A stretch of 13,715 bases of DNA. It comes from an uncultured Plesiomonas sp. GTDB lineage: Bacteria; Pseudomonadota; Gammaproteobacteria; Enterobacterales; CAMTGL01. Positions 7,292-13,715 of this stretch are shown here, in pieces (within the stretch, counting starts at the first letter, position 1; each line of letters starts with the position of its first letter). Location: NCBI GenBank assembly GCA_947071955.1, contig CAMTGL010000027.1, positions 1 to 13,715 on the forward strand, written 5' to 3'. The notes below the pieces were generated by a model. The model was given only the letters and a program-made list of their open reading frames with translations, was not told the origin of the DNA and made no database searches. The position numbers and the translations under genes were made by a program.

Positions 7292-7343
7292 CATTTTTCT
7301 GATGCGTGGTGCACACAACCCCATCGCACAAGATGATCGCTTG

Positions 7344-8456
7344 TTATTTACTGCCGCTGTTATTGATGGGCGCGCTACTTGCTGGCGCGGCATCAAACTT
7401 TACCCCGTGAACAATCCGTTTGGTCGTTGACGGAGGTAACTCACCGACTACCGTAATTTCATACGGCCCCTGATTTTCAATGTGCACCGTTCTTCGCCCC
7501 TGACGCACAAGTTGCTCATGAAGCGCACGGCCATCAGTAGGTGATACATAGACGGTAAAGCTGAATAATCCATCAGAGTAAAGGCGTGATTCGACAGGGA
7601 TATCAACATTCGGCAGGCGATGACGACTGCGTGAGACTTCGGCAAACCCGTTCGGCAGCCACGTCAGTTTCCATGCCAGATCCTGTTTTGCTTGCGGCTC
7701 GAACGCCAAAACCGGTGGCAGAGAAACATCATCCAGCTTTGACATCACTTTCATTAACTCGGGTGTTACCACATACGAGATAACCCGATATTGCTCAAGG
7801 GTTTCTCCATCTCGATCGAGTAAATCTGCACGCAGCAGCAGTTTATTCTCTTCATCCAGCCAGACAACATAGCTGTAACGGAAATCATCGCGCGGAACGA
7901 TACGTACCACTTGTGTCGGGCGATCAACAACCCGTGCGCGACCAACTGGCACAAAATCGTAAAATTTACTGAGCTGTTTGAAATCGCCATGCAATACCGA
8001 AGGCAATGAGTCAACAATGTGCGAACTGCGGATAGTGAAAGGTTCAACACCGGACTCGAAATAGCTTACCTCATCACCACGCTGTAAAACTTCACGGCGC
8101 GGCCCATCAAGGTAGAGCATTTGGCTCAGGTTACGCTTATTGATATACGCATGACGATAGCGCATAGAATCAACACTGCTTTTGCTGACACGGATAAATG
8201 ACAGTTCGTAATTGAGGTTTTGTGAGGCAACCGCCATGCTTTCAAGCAGCGTTTGTGCAGACTGCGCACTGTTGTCAGCCGCGACTGCTGCAGGCATTGA
8301 ACTCTCATCTACCTGCGTATTTTTTACCGGTGCCGTCGTTGCGGGAACGGGCGGTAATGAAGAGATTACAGGCAGATCTGCCGTTCCTTGTGATGCAACA
8401 GCGCTGGCACTGCAAACCCCCAGCACTGACAGCAGGAAAAAGACAATTTGCTTCAT
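7344..8456 (-). CDS. rseB: Sigma-E regulatory protein RseB (MucB family)
   Basis: RseB is a periplasmic protein that binds the periplasmic tail of RseA and shields it from DegS; lipopolysaccharide-type signals release it. The 370-residue product has an N-terminal signal peptide (MKQIVFFLLSVLGVCSASAVA, probable cleavage near residue 21-22). A Pro/Ala/Val-rich linker runs to about residue 63. The large MucB/RseB lipoprotein-like domain begins near LLESMAVASQNLNYELSF, and a smaller C-terminal domain carries ESRLYSDGLFSFTVYV and GELPPSTTKRI. E. coli RseB has 318 residues; most of the extra length is the linker plus a short Ser/Asn tail. The start ATG shares one base with the rseA stop codon (TAATG), so translation is probably coupled. 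A terminator follows. Confidence 0.96.
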   Translation of the reverse strand: MKQIVFFLLSVLGVCSASAVASQGTADLPVISSLPPVPATTAPVKNTQVDESSMPAAVAADNSAQSAQTLLESMAVASQNLNYELSFIRVSKSSVDSMRYRHAYINKRNLSQMLYLDGPRREVLQRGDEVSYFESGVEPFTIRSSHIVDSLPSVLHGDFKQLSKFYDFVPVGRARVVDRPTQVVRIVPRDDFRYSYVVWLDEENKLLLRADLLDRDGETLEQYRVISYVVTPELMKVMSKLDDVSLPPVLAFEPQAKQDLAWKLTWLPNGFAEVSRSRHRLPNVDIPVESRLYSDGLFSFTVYVSPTDGRALHEQLVRQGRRTVHIENQGPYEITVVGELPPSTTKRIVHGVKFDAAPASSAPINNSGSK

Positions 8457-9064
8457 TAGCGCTGTGTATTCCCGGCTTGTTGCGACATATCACTCTGACG
8501 CGGCTCAATGTTCTCCGCATTCAAACGACGCTGTAACTCATAATCTTGTAACATCGCACTGATGCGCTTGCGCTGCTCTTGCAACTGCTGCTCACTTGGC
8601 GCACCCGAGGTCGGAACACTGTAACTTACCGGTGAAGCTTGTCCACCAATTGGCAACGTATTGAAAACAGGGCTATCTTCCAATCCACCTTCCGGCTGAT
8701 TGTAATACTGCACGCCAACAATAACGCCCAGTGATACGCACGCGGCCAGCCCCAATTGACTAACATTCCCCAATACAGGGCGAATTTTTTCCCAAAAGGA
8801 TAGCTTATGCCATGTTTCTGGCGCAGGTTGTGACTCTGGCACAGCCTTCGGCACAAACAACGTGGGTTCATTTTCCAACGCAGCAGCAATGCGAGTGGTA
8901 ATATCAAAATCGAGCACTGCCGGCGTCTCTTTGCGCAGCGTATCGCGGATAAGATGATAATTACGCCACGCTCCTTGCAGCTCACGGTCTTTCGACAGCT
9001 CACTCAACAACACGCTGTCTACCGATTCACCGTCCATCAGGGCGGAAAGTTGCTCTTTCTGCAT
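8456..9064 (-). CDS. rseA: Anti-sigma-E factor RseA
   Basis: RseA is a single-pass inner-membrane protein whose cytoplasmic N-terminus holds sigma-E inactive. Envelope stress triggers cleavage by DegS and then RseP. The 202-residue product begins MQKEQLSALMDGE like E. coli RseA (216 residues). The sigma-binding domain spans about 1-66. The membrane segment is at about 101-118, with Ala108-Cys109 at the position of the E. coli RseP cut. The periplasmic part keeps ASPVS, where DegS cuts between Val and Ser in E. coli (here Val146-Ser147), and the RseB-binding QEQRKRISAMLQDYELQRRL helix. It is downstream of rpoE by 91 bases and one base overlaps rseB. The periplasmic tail is slightly shorter than in E. 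coli. Confidence 0.97.
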   Translation of the reverse strand: MQKEQLSALMDGESVDSVLLSELSKDRELQGAWRNYHLIRDTLRKETPAVLDFDITTRIAAALENEPTLFVPKAVPESQPAPETWHKLSFWEKIRPVLGNVSQLGLAACVSLGVIVGVQYYNQPEGGLEDSPVFNTLPIGGQASPVSYSVPTSGAPSEQQLQEQRKRISAMLQDYELQRRLNAENIEPRQSDMSQQAGNTQR

Positions 9065-9155
9065 GCCTACTTACCTATATTACTAAAGGTGATATGACTA
9101 TTGCCTGACACCGGTGCACTGTTGCGGCTAATCAGACCGGAGTTCCCATGGCCAT

Positions 9156-9731
9156 TTACTGCTGAATTAAGGGTTGAATCTTACTGTCAATAAATTCACG
9201 GGCTCGAAATATCCGCGATCTGACCGTACCAACCGGACAATCCATAATCGTGGCTATCTCTTCATAACTTAACCCATCTAATTCACGCACCGTGATTGCC
9301 ATTTTCAGATCATCAGGCAGTGCTTCTATTGCAGCAAAAACTACCCGCTTCAACTCTTCTGACAACATTAAATTCTCAGGGTTCGATATTTCTTTTAACG
9401 CACCGCCTACTTCAAAATTTTCCGCATCTTCTGCATCTACATCACTGCTCGGCGGCCTGCGCCCTTGAGCAACTAGATAATTTTTTGCGGTATTGACCGC
9501 AATACGATACAGCCATGTGTAGAACGCACTTTCACCGCGAAAAGACGCTAAGGCCCGATACGCTTTGATAAATGACTCTTGTACAACATCAGGAACATCG
9601 CCCTGTGGGACATAACGGGAAACCAATCCGGCCACTTTATGCTGATAGCGGGCAACCAGAAGATTAAAAGCGCGTTTATCCCCCTGCTGAACACGTTCGA
9701 CCAGAACCTGATCTGTCAACTGCTCGCTCAT
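9156..9731 (-). CDS. rpoE: RNA polymerase sigma-E factor (extracytoplasmic stress)
   Basis: RpoE is the ECF sigma factor for outer-membrane protein stress. From the ATG at 9729-9731 the product is 191 residues, exactly the E. coli length, and nearly collinear with it (MSEQLTDQVLVERVQQGDKRAFN). Sigma region 2 spans about 20-92 with DVVQESFIKAYRALASFRG and WLYRIAVNTAKNYL. Region 4 spans about 130-182 with ELDGLSYEEIATIMDCPVGTVRSRIFRAR. The frame is open six codons further to a TTG, but that TTG overlaps the GGAG ribosome binding site and is rejected. A sigma-E promoter at 9822-9849 lies about 90 bases upstream, indicating autoregulation. It heads the rpoE-rseA-rseB operon and is divergent from nadB. 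Confidence 0.98.
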   Translation of the reverse strand: MSEQLTDQVLVERVQQGDKRAFNLLVARYQHKVAGLVSRYVPQGDVPDVVQESFIKAYRALASFRGESAFYTWLYRIAVNTAKNYLVAQGRRPPSSDVDAEDAENFEVGGALKEISNPENLMLSEELKRVVFAAIEALPDDLKMAITVRELDGLSYEEIATIMDCPVGTVRSRIFRAREFIDSKIQPLIQQ

Positions 9732-9821
9732 CCGAGGTGTTTTCTCCAAAACATTCTTTGTACAGCATCTCGCATTACTCGCTGTTAGTGTGAAATCGCA
9801 GTAATTGAGCCAGCTGTTGTA

Positions 9822-9849
9822 TTTGATGCTTATCTCTGAGTAAAGTTCA
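9822..9849 (-). promoter_or_regulatory. Sigma-E-type promoter of rpoE
   Basis: On the minus strand, TGAACTT (-35) is followed by exactly 16 bases and then TCAAA (-10). This matches the E. coli sigma-E consensus GGAACTT-N16-TCAAA except for one base. The -35 flank TTGAACTTTAC also resembles what I recall of the E. coli rpoE promoter. It would give a leader of roughly 80-90 bases before the rpoE ATG. Autoregulation of rpoE by sigma-E is established in E. coli. Confidence 0.8.
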
Positions 9850-9910
9850 ACGTTGTACTAAATTCTGTGAGTTAAACGCCTATTCAAAGACATAAAAACG
9901 ATAACAATAT

Positions 9911-9923
9911 ATCAGGACCTGAT
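9911..9923. promoter_or_regulatory. Perfect 13-base palindrome between rpoE and nadB
   Basis: ATCAGG-A-CCTGAT lies 39 bases upstream of the nadB ATG and about 60 bases upstream of the sigma-E promoter of rpoE. A weaker pair, GATCT and AGATC separated by six bases, overlaps it on the right (9921-9936). Either could be a regulator site for nadB. It does not match the NadR or NrtR site patterns I know, so no regulator is assigned. Confidence 0.4.
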
Positions 9924-9961
9924 CTAACATAAGATCCCATTCTGAATATATATCATACGTT

Positions 9962-11632
9962 ATGGAACAATCCCTTGAACATCTTTGCGATGTGCTGGTC
10001 ATCGGAAGCGGCGCTGCCGGTCTTTCATTAGCACTTCGTTTAGCGCCACACTGCAAGGTGATCATACTGAGCAAAGGATCGCTCGCAGAAGGTGCGACTT
10101 ATTATGCACAAGGTGGCATTGCTGCCGTATTTGATGAAACTGACAGCATTGAATCACACCTGCAGGATACACTGATTGCCGGCGCAGGGCTGTGCGATAA
10201 AGCAGCAGTTGAGTTTATTACCGAAAATGCCCGCAATTGCGTGCAGTGGTTAATTGATTGTGGCGTTCCTTTTGATGTGGAAGGGCTGGCGACTGATCAA
10301 AAGTTTCACCTTACACGTGAAGGCGGCCACAGCCATCGCCGAATTTTACATGCCGCTGATGCTACCGGAAAGGCGGTGCAAACCACCTTGGTGGATCAAA
10401 CCCGTTATCACCCAAACATCGCATTGTACGAAAAGTACAATGCTGTTGATTTGATCACCAGTGCCAAGCATGGCGTGGTACAAGGTGAACAACTCAGTAC
10501 CCAGCACCCGCCGCTTGAAAACGACCAATCGCGGAAAGTTGTCGGCGCTTATGTCTGGAACAGAACTCTCGAACGGGTCGAATGTATTCGCGCTAAAGCC
10601 GTTGTACTGGCCACTGGCGGTGCATCTAAGGTCTATCAGTACACCACCAATCCCGATATCTCATCGGGTGACGGCATCGCCATGGCATGGCGTGCGGGGT
10701 GTCGGGTCGCCAATATGGAGTTCAATCAGTTCCACCCGACCTGTTTGTATCATCCACAAGCCCGTAATTTTTTGCTGACTGAAGCATTGCGGGGCGAAGG
10801 CGCTTACCTACGCCGGCCTGACGGTTCTCGCTTTATGCCTGATTTTGACGCACGGGCCGAGCTAGCACCGCGTGATATTGTCGCCCGCGCCATTGACCAT
10901 GAAATGAAGCGCTTGGGTGCTGATTGCATGTATCTGGATATCAGCCATAAACCGGCTGAATTTGTGCAAGCACACTTCCCTACCATTTATGAAAAACTGC
11001 TGACATTAGGGCTTGATCTTACCGCAGAGCCGATCCCCATTGTTCCTGCTGCCCACTACACCTGTGGCGGCGTAATGGTTGATCATGCTGGCCGTACCGA
11101 TATTGATGGTCTGTATGCCATTGGTGAAGTCAGCTACACCGGTTTACACGGTGCAAACCGTATGGCATCTAACTCACTGCTTGAGTGTGTCGTTTATGCA
11201 TGGTCTGCTGCCGAAGATCTATTGCAGTGGTTGCCTTACGCCGATACCGTTGACTCACTGCCTGCGTGGGATGAAAGTCAAGTTGAGTGCTCTGATGAAA
11301 ATGTAGTGATCCAGCATAACTGGCACGAATTGCGGCTTTTTATGTGGGATTATGTCGGCATAGTGCGAACCACCAAACGGCTTGAGCGCGCCTTACGGCG
11401 AATTAACATGCTCAAACAAGAGATTCATGACTATTACGCCAATTTCCGCGTTTCCAATAATTTATTGGAATTGCGTAATCTGGTACAAGTTGCTGAGTTA
11501 ATTGTGCTGTGTGCGCTACAGCGTAAAGAGAGCCGTGGATTGCACTACACGCTTGATTACCCTGAGCCACAACCTGATCCTCTGCCGAGCATTCTTTCAC
11601 CACACGATAGTCAATCAGGATCAACGCGGTAG
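9962..11632 (+). CDS. nadB: L-aspartate oxidase NadB
   Basis: NadB is a cytoplasmic flavoenzyme that oxidises L-aspartate to iminoaspartate, the first step of de novo NAD synthesis; NadA, not in this window, uses the product. The 556-residue product has an N-terminal FAD-binding GSGAAG at 15-20. HLTREGGHSHRRILHAADATG, EFNQFHPTCLYHPQARNFLLTEALRGEGA and GLHGANRMASNSLLECVVY are typical of the succinate dehydrogenase/aspartate oxidase family. E. coli NadB has 540 residues; the extra length is mainly at about residues 170-190. Start MEQSLEHLCDVLVIGSG fits the family, but no ribosome binding site precedes it. A possible -10 (TATCAT, 9951-9956) lies so close that the mRNA may be leaderless. It is divergent from rpoE, as in E. 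coli. Confidence 0.97.
   Translation: MEQSLEHLCDVLVIGSGAAGLSLALRLAPHCKVIILSKGSLAEGATYYAQGGIAAVFDETDSIESHLQDTLIAGAGLCDKAAVEFITENARNCVQWLIDCGVPFDVEGLATDQKFHLTREGGHSHRRILHAADATGKAVQTTLVDQTRYHPNIALYEKYNAVDLITSAKHGVVQGEQLSTQHPPLENDQSRKVVGAYVWNRTLERVECIRAKAVVLATGGASKVYQYTTNPDISSGDGIAMAWRAGCRVANMEFNQFHPTCLYHPQARNFLLTEALRGEGAYLRRPDGSRFMPDFDARAELAPRDIVARAIDHEMKRLGADCMYLDISHKPAEFVQAHFPTIYEKLLTLGLDLTAEPIPIVPAAHYTCGGVMVDHAGRTDIDGLYAIGEVSYTGLHGANRMASNSLLECVVYAWSAAEDLLQWLPYADTVDSLPAWDESQVECSDENVVIQHNWHELRLFMWDYVGIVRTTKRLERALRRINMLKQEIHDYYANFRVSNNLLELRNLVQVAELIVLCALQRKESRGLHYTLDYPEPQPDPLPSILSPHDSQSGSTR
10421..10443. repeat. 9-base inverted repeat inside nadB (first)
   Basis: GCATTGTAC, a five-base GAAAA loop and GTACAATGC form a perfect hairpin in the codons for ALYEKYNA. 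The GAAAA loop and GC ends make it plausible in RNA, but one such repeat could arise by chance. Confidence 0.6.
11452..11470. repeat. 9-base inverted repeat inside nadB (second)
   Basis: TTCCAATAA-T-TTATTGGAA lies in the codons for the conserved SNNLLE. Weaker flanking symmetry (ATTACGCCAAT on the left, ATTGCGTAAT on the right) extends it. Because the residues are conserved in E. coli NadB, coding constraint may explain it. Confidence 0.6.
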
Positions 11633-11679
11633 TCGTACAAAGCAGCATCACAAACACGGCTCGAAAAAAAATGACATCA

Positions 11680-11712
11680 GTAAATTGCCTGTTTAAATAG
11701 CAGGTAATTTAC
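11680..11712. terminator. Hairpin between convergent nadB and cptA
   Basis: GTAAATTGCCTG and CAGGTAATTTAC pair over 12 bases with one G-U wobble (in the plus-strand transcript) around a 9-base loop. It lies 47 bases after the nadB stop codon and just beyond the cptA stop codon. No T-run adjoins the stem on the plus strand. On the minus strand a run of eight T begins about eight bases past it. It is probably a weak shared terminator for the two converging genes. Confidence 0.55.
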
Positions 11713-11724
11713 ACAACACACTGC

Positions 11725-12165
11725 CTATGAGTATTTATCATTAATCCGGTCGGTTTGCCGCACTACGGCAGAGAGCGTGCGCCATGACCTTTCACTCATC
11801 ATATCGGGTAGTAACCACAACACCCGCGTTCTACGCGTCTTATTTTGCGGATCACGCAGATAAATCAGTAAGCCAAATACAGAAAGTGAAAGTGTACGGC
11901 AGTAGCGCCACTCTGTGTCTTGCCACCTCATCAGATACATCTCACTAAATGCCAGTTTCCCACACATTTTCAGCCCATTACGGCGCATTCTTTTATATTC
12001 AAAAAGCATTAAAAAACTCAAAAATACAAGTGAAAGGGAATATAAAAGCGTATAGGAAAACGTTAGCACCACAGTCAGAGCGGCTATGCTGAGTAGAAAA
12101 TAAGCAGCACGTAAAATCCATAGTGCGCGCTGCGAAGGGTGAATATCAGACTGCCACAAATCCAC
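11725..12165 (-). CDS. cptA: CptA/YgfX family inner-membrane protein
   Basis: The 146-residue product matches the YgfX (CptA) family. It begins with DLWQSDIHPSQRALW, has two membrane segments (about 14-34 and 36-56), then a cytoplasmic part with MRWQDTEWRYCRT and LWLLPDMMSERSWRTLSAVVRQ, as in E. coli CptA (135 residues). E. coli YgfX was reported as the toxin of a membrane toxin-antitoxin pair with SdhE (CptB), affecting MreB/FtsZ. SdhE's accepted role is flavinylation, so that toxin-antitoxin reading is disputed. The start is GTG at 12163-12165, inside the last seven codons of sdhE, a 20-base overlap that suggests translational coupling. The tail after RTLSAVVRQ is longer than in E. coli. 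Confidence 0.88.
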   Translation of the reverse strand: MDLWQSDIHPSQRALWILRAAYFLLSIAALTVVLTFSYTLLYSLSLVFLSFLMLFEYKRMRRNGLKMCGKLAFSEMYLMRWQDTEWRYCRTLSLSVFGLLIYLRDPQNKTRRTRVLWLLPDMMSERSWRTLSAVVRQTDRINDKYS

Positions 12166-12412
12166 GGGCTTGATTACGCGTTTTCATCAGAACAACCATC
12201 GCATCCAAAACCGGATCTGTTGGCTTAGTGCTATTCATAAACCAGCGAAATAGATCCGGATCATCGCTCTCAAGCAGGCGAATAAAATCGGCTTTTTGCA
12301 CATCAGTCAGCGTATCGTACTCATGCTCAAAAAACGGCATGATAATCACATCCAGCTCTAACATCCCACGGCGGCATGCCCAACGCACACGCGCTTTATC
12401 ATTAATATCCAC
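12146..12412 (-). CDS. sdhE: FAD assembly factor SdhE
   Basis: SdhE is a small cytoplasmic protein that promotes covalent attachment of FAD to the flavoprotein subunit of succinate dehydrogenase and of fumarate reductase. I choose the GTG at 12410-12412, giving 88 residues, exactly the E. coli length, and the N-terminus MDINDKARVRWACRRGM. GGAG lies eight bases before that GTG. The frame stays open nine codons upstream to a TTG with no supporting site. The RGxxE motif is RGMLE at residues 15-19. IMPFFEHEYD and LLESDDPDLFRWFMN are family blocks. It is the first gene of a two-gene operon with cptA and is divergent from ygfZ. Confidence 0.95.
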   Translation of the reverse strand: MDINDKARVRWACRRGMLELDVIIMPFFEHEYDTLTDVQKADFIRLLESDDPDLFRWFMNSTKPTDPVLDAMVVLMKTRNQARGFVAV

Positions 12413-12535
12413 GTTGCTGACTCCAATAAACAGTCTCAAACACCGCTGATCGTAGCATTTATCAGCTATTTTGCGCTGATTTTATCGTGCTTATTTGTGA
12501 CCAAACACGCTGTTCTGCCCAATTTATCCGCTTGA

Positions 12536-12549
12536 AAATCAGATGATTT
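12536..12549. promoter_or_regulatory. Inverted repeat upstream of the ygfZ promoter
   Basis: AAATCA-GA-TGATTT is a 14-base inverted repeat ending four bases before the putative -35 of ygfZ. It lies in the sdhE-ygfZ divergent region, so it could serve either gene. The same half-site TGATTT recurs in the hairpin at 12598-12622. No regulator is recognised. Confidence 0.35.
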
Positions 12550-12553
12550 CACA

Positions 12554-12582
12554 TAGTCAGTCATGCTGTAGAGCGTTATAGT
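12554..12582 (+). promoter_or_regulatory. Putative sigma-70 promoter of ygfZ
   Basis: TAGTCA (four of six matches to TTGACA), a 17-base spacer and TATAGT (five of six matches to TATAAT). Transcription would begin near 12589 and give a leader of about 50 bases before the ygfZ ATG. Confidence 0.5.
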
Positions 12583-12597
12583 AAATACACTTTTGAC

Positions 12598-12622
12598 TGA
12601 TTTCGGCAGATAGACGAAATCA
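12598..12622 (+). promoter_or_regulatory. Stem-loop in the ygfZ leader
   Basis: TGATTTCG and CGAAATCA pair perfectly over eight bases around a nine-base loop, inside the predicted ygfZ leader and 17 bases before the start codon. No T-run follows. It may be an RNA element affecting translation, or a two-fold DNA site downstream of the promoter. Confidence 0.4.
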
Positions 12623-12639
12623 TTCGGCCAAACAGACAG

Positions 12640-13656
12640 ATGGATTTTTTTATGACACCTGCGATCACGCCCGATTTTTCCACTCAACCTGCTGTACTGT
12701 CATCTGAACTCGCCCTTTCGTTGATCCCGCTTGATCATCTTGATCTGCTGAATATCGTCGGCCCTGATGCCATCAAATACCTGCAAGGGCAAGTCACCTG
12801 TGATGTGCCAACTATCCAGCCAGAACATTACAGTTTAGGCGCACATTGTGATGCCAAAGGTAAAATGTGGAGCGTGTTCACTCTGTTTCATCTCAACGAT
12901 GGTTTCGGCTGGATACAACCAAAATCACTCACTGAGCAACAACTGCCAGAACTGAAAAAGTATGCCGTATTTTCCAAGCTGACCATCACCGAAAACACGC
13001 AGTGGAAACTGGCTGGATTAGCCGGTTCACATGCAGCAACCGCACTGCAAACGCTGACTGATACACTGCCAGATGCTGCTACACCAGTCGTCAACGCACC
13101 GTTTGGCCAGATTATGTATCTCCCCACACCGGCAGATCGTTACCTTCTGGTTATCGATACTCACACCACGCCACAAGAGAGCTTGTACAGCACACTGCAA
13201 CAATCAAGTGCAATACTGCGTCATCACACACAGTGGCAGGCATTAGATATTGAAGCGGGTTTACCGCAATTAAGTACGCAAACTATGGCGGAATTTATTC
13301 CACAGGCCGTCAATTTGCAGGCCTTAAACGCCATCAGTTTTACCAAGGGTTGCTATGCCGGACAAGAGATGGTCGCGCGAGCAAAATATCGGGGAGCGAA
13401 TAAACGCGCCTTATATACCTTATTGGGTAGAGCGGCACGCCTTCCTGTCGCCGGTGAAAGTGTCGAGCTAAAATTAGGTGATAACTGGCGTAAAACCGGC
13501 ACTGTGTTATCGGCGGCTGCCTTGCCTGCGGGCAAAGTACTGATTCAAATTGTACTTAGCAGTGATCTTGAACCTGACGCACAACTGCGCGTCATTGATG
13601 AGCCGAGCAGTGAACTGGCTATCTACCCGCTGCCTTATCAGCGTGATCTTGCCTAA
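12640..13656 (+). CDS. ygfZ: Folate-dependent YgfZ protein (iron-sulfur cluster maintenance)
   Basis: YgfZ is a tetrahydrofolate-binding protein of the glycine-cleavage T-protein (GcvT) fold. It helps assembly or repair of certain iron-sulfur enzymes and MiaB-dependent tRNA modification. The 338-residue product (E. coli 326) carries YLQGQVTCDV at 47-56, HCDAKGKMWS, LKKYAVFSK and the hallmark KGCYAGQE at 236-243 with the key Cys238. ARAKYRGANKRAL follows, then a C-terminal barrel. Two starts are possible: ATG at 12640 and ATG at 12652. Neither has a strong ribosome binding site; GGA lies seven bases before the second. The gene is divergent from sdhE and is followed by a hairpin at the window edge. 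Its adjacency to sdhE and cptA is, from memory, common in gammaproteobacteria. Confidence 0.95.
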   Translation: MDFFMTPAITPDFSTQPAVLSSELALSLIPLDHLDLLNIVGPDAIKYLQGQVTCDVPTIQPEHYSLGAHCDAKGKMWSVFTLFHLNDGFGWIQPKSLTEQQLPELKKYAVFSKLTITENTQWKLAGLAGSHAATALQTLTDTLPDAATPVVNAPFGQIMYLPTPADRYLLVIDTHTTPQESLYSTLQQSSAILRHHTQWQALDIEAGLPQLSTQTMAEFIPQAVNLQALNAISFTKGCYAGQEMVARAKYRGANKRALYTLLGRAARLPVAGESVELKLGDNWRKTGTVLSAAALPAGKVLIQIVLSSDLEPDAQLRVIDEPSSELAIYPLPYQRDLA

Positions 13657-13682
13657 CTAACGCTGCTATTTTTCCGTTGCCC

Positions 13683-13715
13683 CGCTTACCGGTATCACAG
13701 TGATATCGGTAAGCG
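13683..13715 (+). terminator. Probable terminator stem after ygfZ, cut by the window edge
   Basis: CGCTTACCGGTATC and GATATCGGTAAGCG pair over 14 bases with one G-U wobble (in the plus-strand transcript) around an ACAGT loop, 27 bases after the ygfZ stop codon. The window ends at the last stem base, so a T-run cannot be seen. Confidence 0.7.

Noticed and set aside
9485..9502. TTGCGGT-ATTG-ACCGCAA inverted repeat inside rpoE
   Set aside because: Seven-base arms within codons for the highly conserved RIAVNTAKN; chance plus coding constraint suffices.
11725..12412. cptA-sdhE as a toxin-antitoxin module
   Set aside because: SdhE is an established flavinylation factor, and the pair is conserved as housekeeping genes; the sequence shows no sign of a mobile addiction module.
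12722..12750. Three TTGATC direct repeats near the start of ygfZ
   Set aside because: They follow from a Leu-Ile/Leu-Asp-rich stretch (LIPLDHLDLL) and have irregular spacing.
1..13715. A previously undescribed multi-gene system, prophage, CRISPR array or insertion sequence
   Set aside because: Every substantial coding frame belongs to a known conserved family in a known order, with no repeats or gene content of mobile elements or defence systems.

Overview
The window is a conserved gammaproteobacterial housekeeping locus. By eye, most products align to their E. coli counterparts along almost their whole length (AcpS, PdxJ, RecO, Era, RNase III, LepB, LepA, RpoE, RseA, RseB, NadB, SdhE, YgfZ). 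Base composition is moderate, judged by eye near 47-49% G+C. The order rpoE cluster / nadB / cptA-sdhE / ygfZ is, from memory, closer to Vibrio-Aeromonas genomes than to Escherichia. An Aeromonadales-type organism such as Tolumonas is my best guess, but this is inference and not shown by any marker.

Layout, left to right: a bidirectional terminator (128-168) closes a long minus-strand series read right to left as lepA, lepB, rnc, era, recO, pdxJ, acpS (6356 down to 196). Its genes overlap or sit within 31 bases of each other. To the right is rseC (7131-6556), also minus strand, with 199 bases before lepA. A strong terminator (7243-7291) separates rseC from the envelope-stress operon rpoE-rseA-rseB (9731 down to 7344), which has a near-consensus sigma-E promoter at 9822-9849. 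Divergent from rpoE is nadB on the plus strand (9962-11632). It converges on cptA and sdhE (minus, 12412 down to 11725) across a hairpin. Divergent from sdhE is ygfZ (plus, 12640-13656), followed by a hairpin at the window edge. No gene-free stretch exceeds 300 bases.

How the genes work together: LepB processes secreted precursors. RNase III, Era and LepA act in RNA processing, ribosome assembly and translation. RecO serves recombination, PdxJ makes pyridoxine phosphate and AcpS activates acyl carrier protein. RpoE, RseA and RseB form the sigma-E factor, its membrane anti-sigma factor and the periplasmic protector of that anti-sigma factor. NadB begins NAD synthesis. SdhE attaches FAD to flavoproteins, CptA is its membrane neighbour, and YgfZ supports iron-sulfur proteins.

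I see no mobile element, CRISPR array, RNA gene or undescribed multi-gene system. The more unusual signals are small: three perfect inverted repeats with 11-13 base arms inside recO, lepB and rseC; a possible degenerate duplication at the 3' end of rseC; the terminator that uncouples rseC from rpoE; a nadB start without a ribosome binding site; and inverted repeats in the nadB and ygfZ promoter regions.
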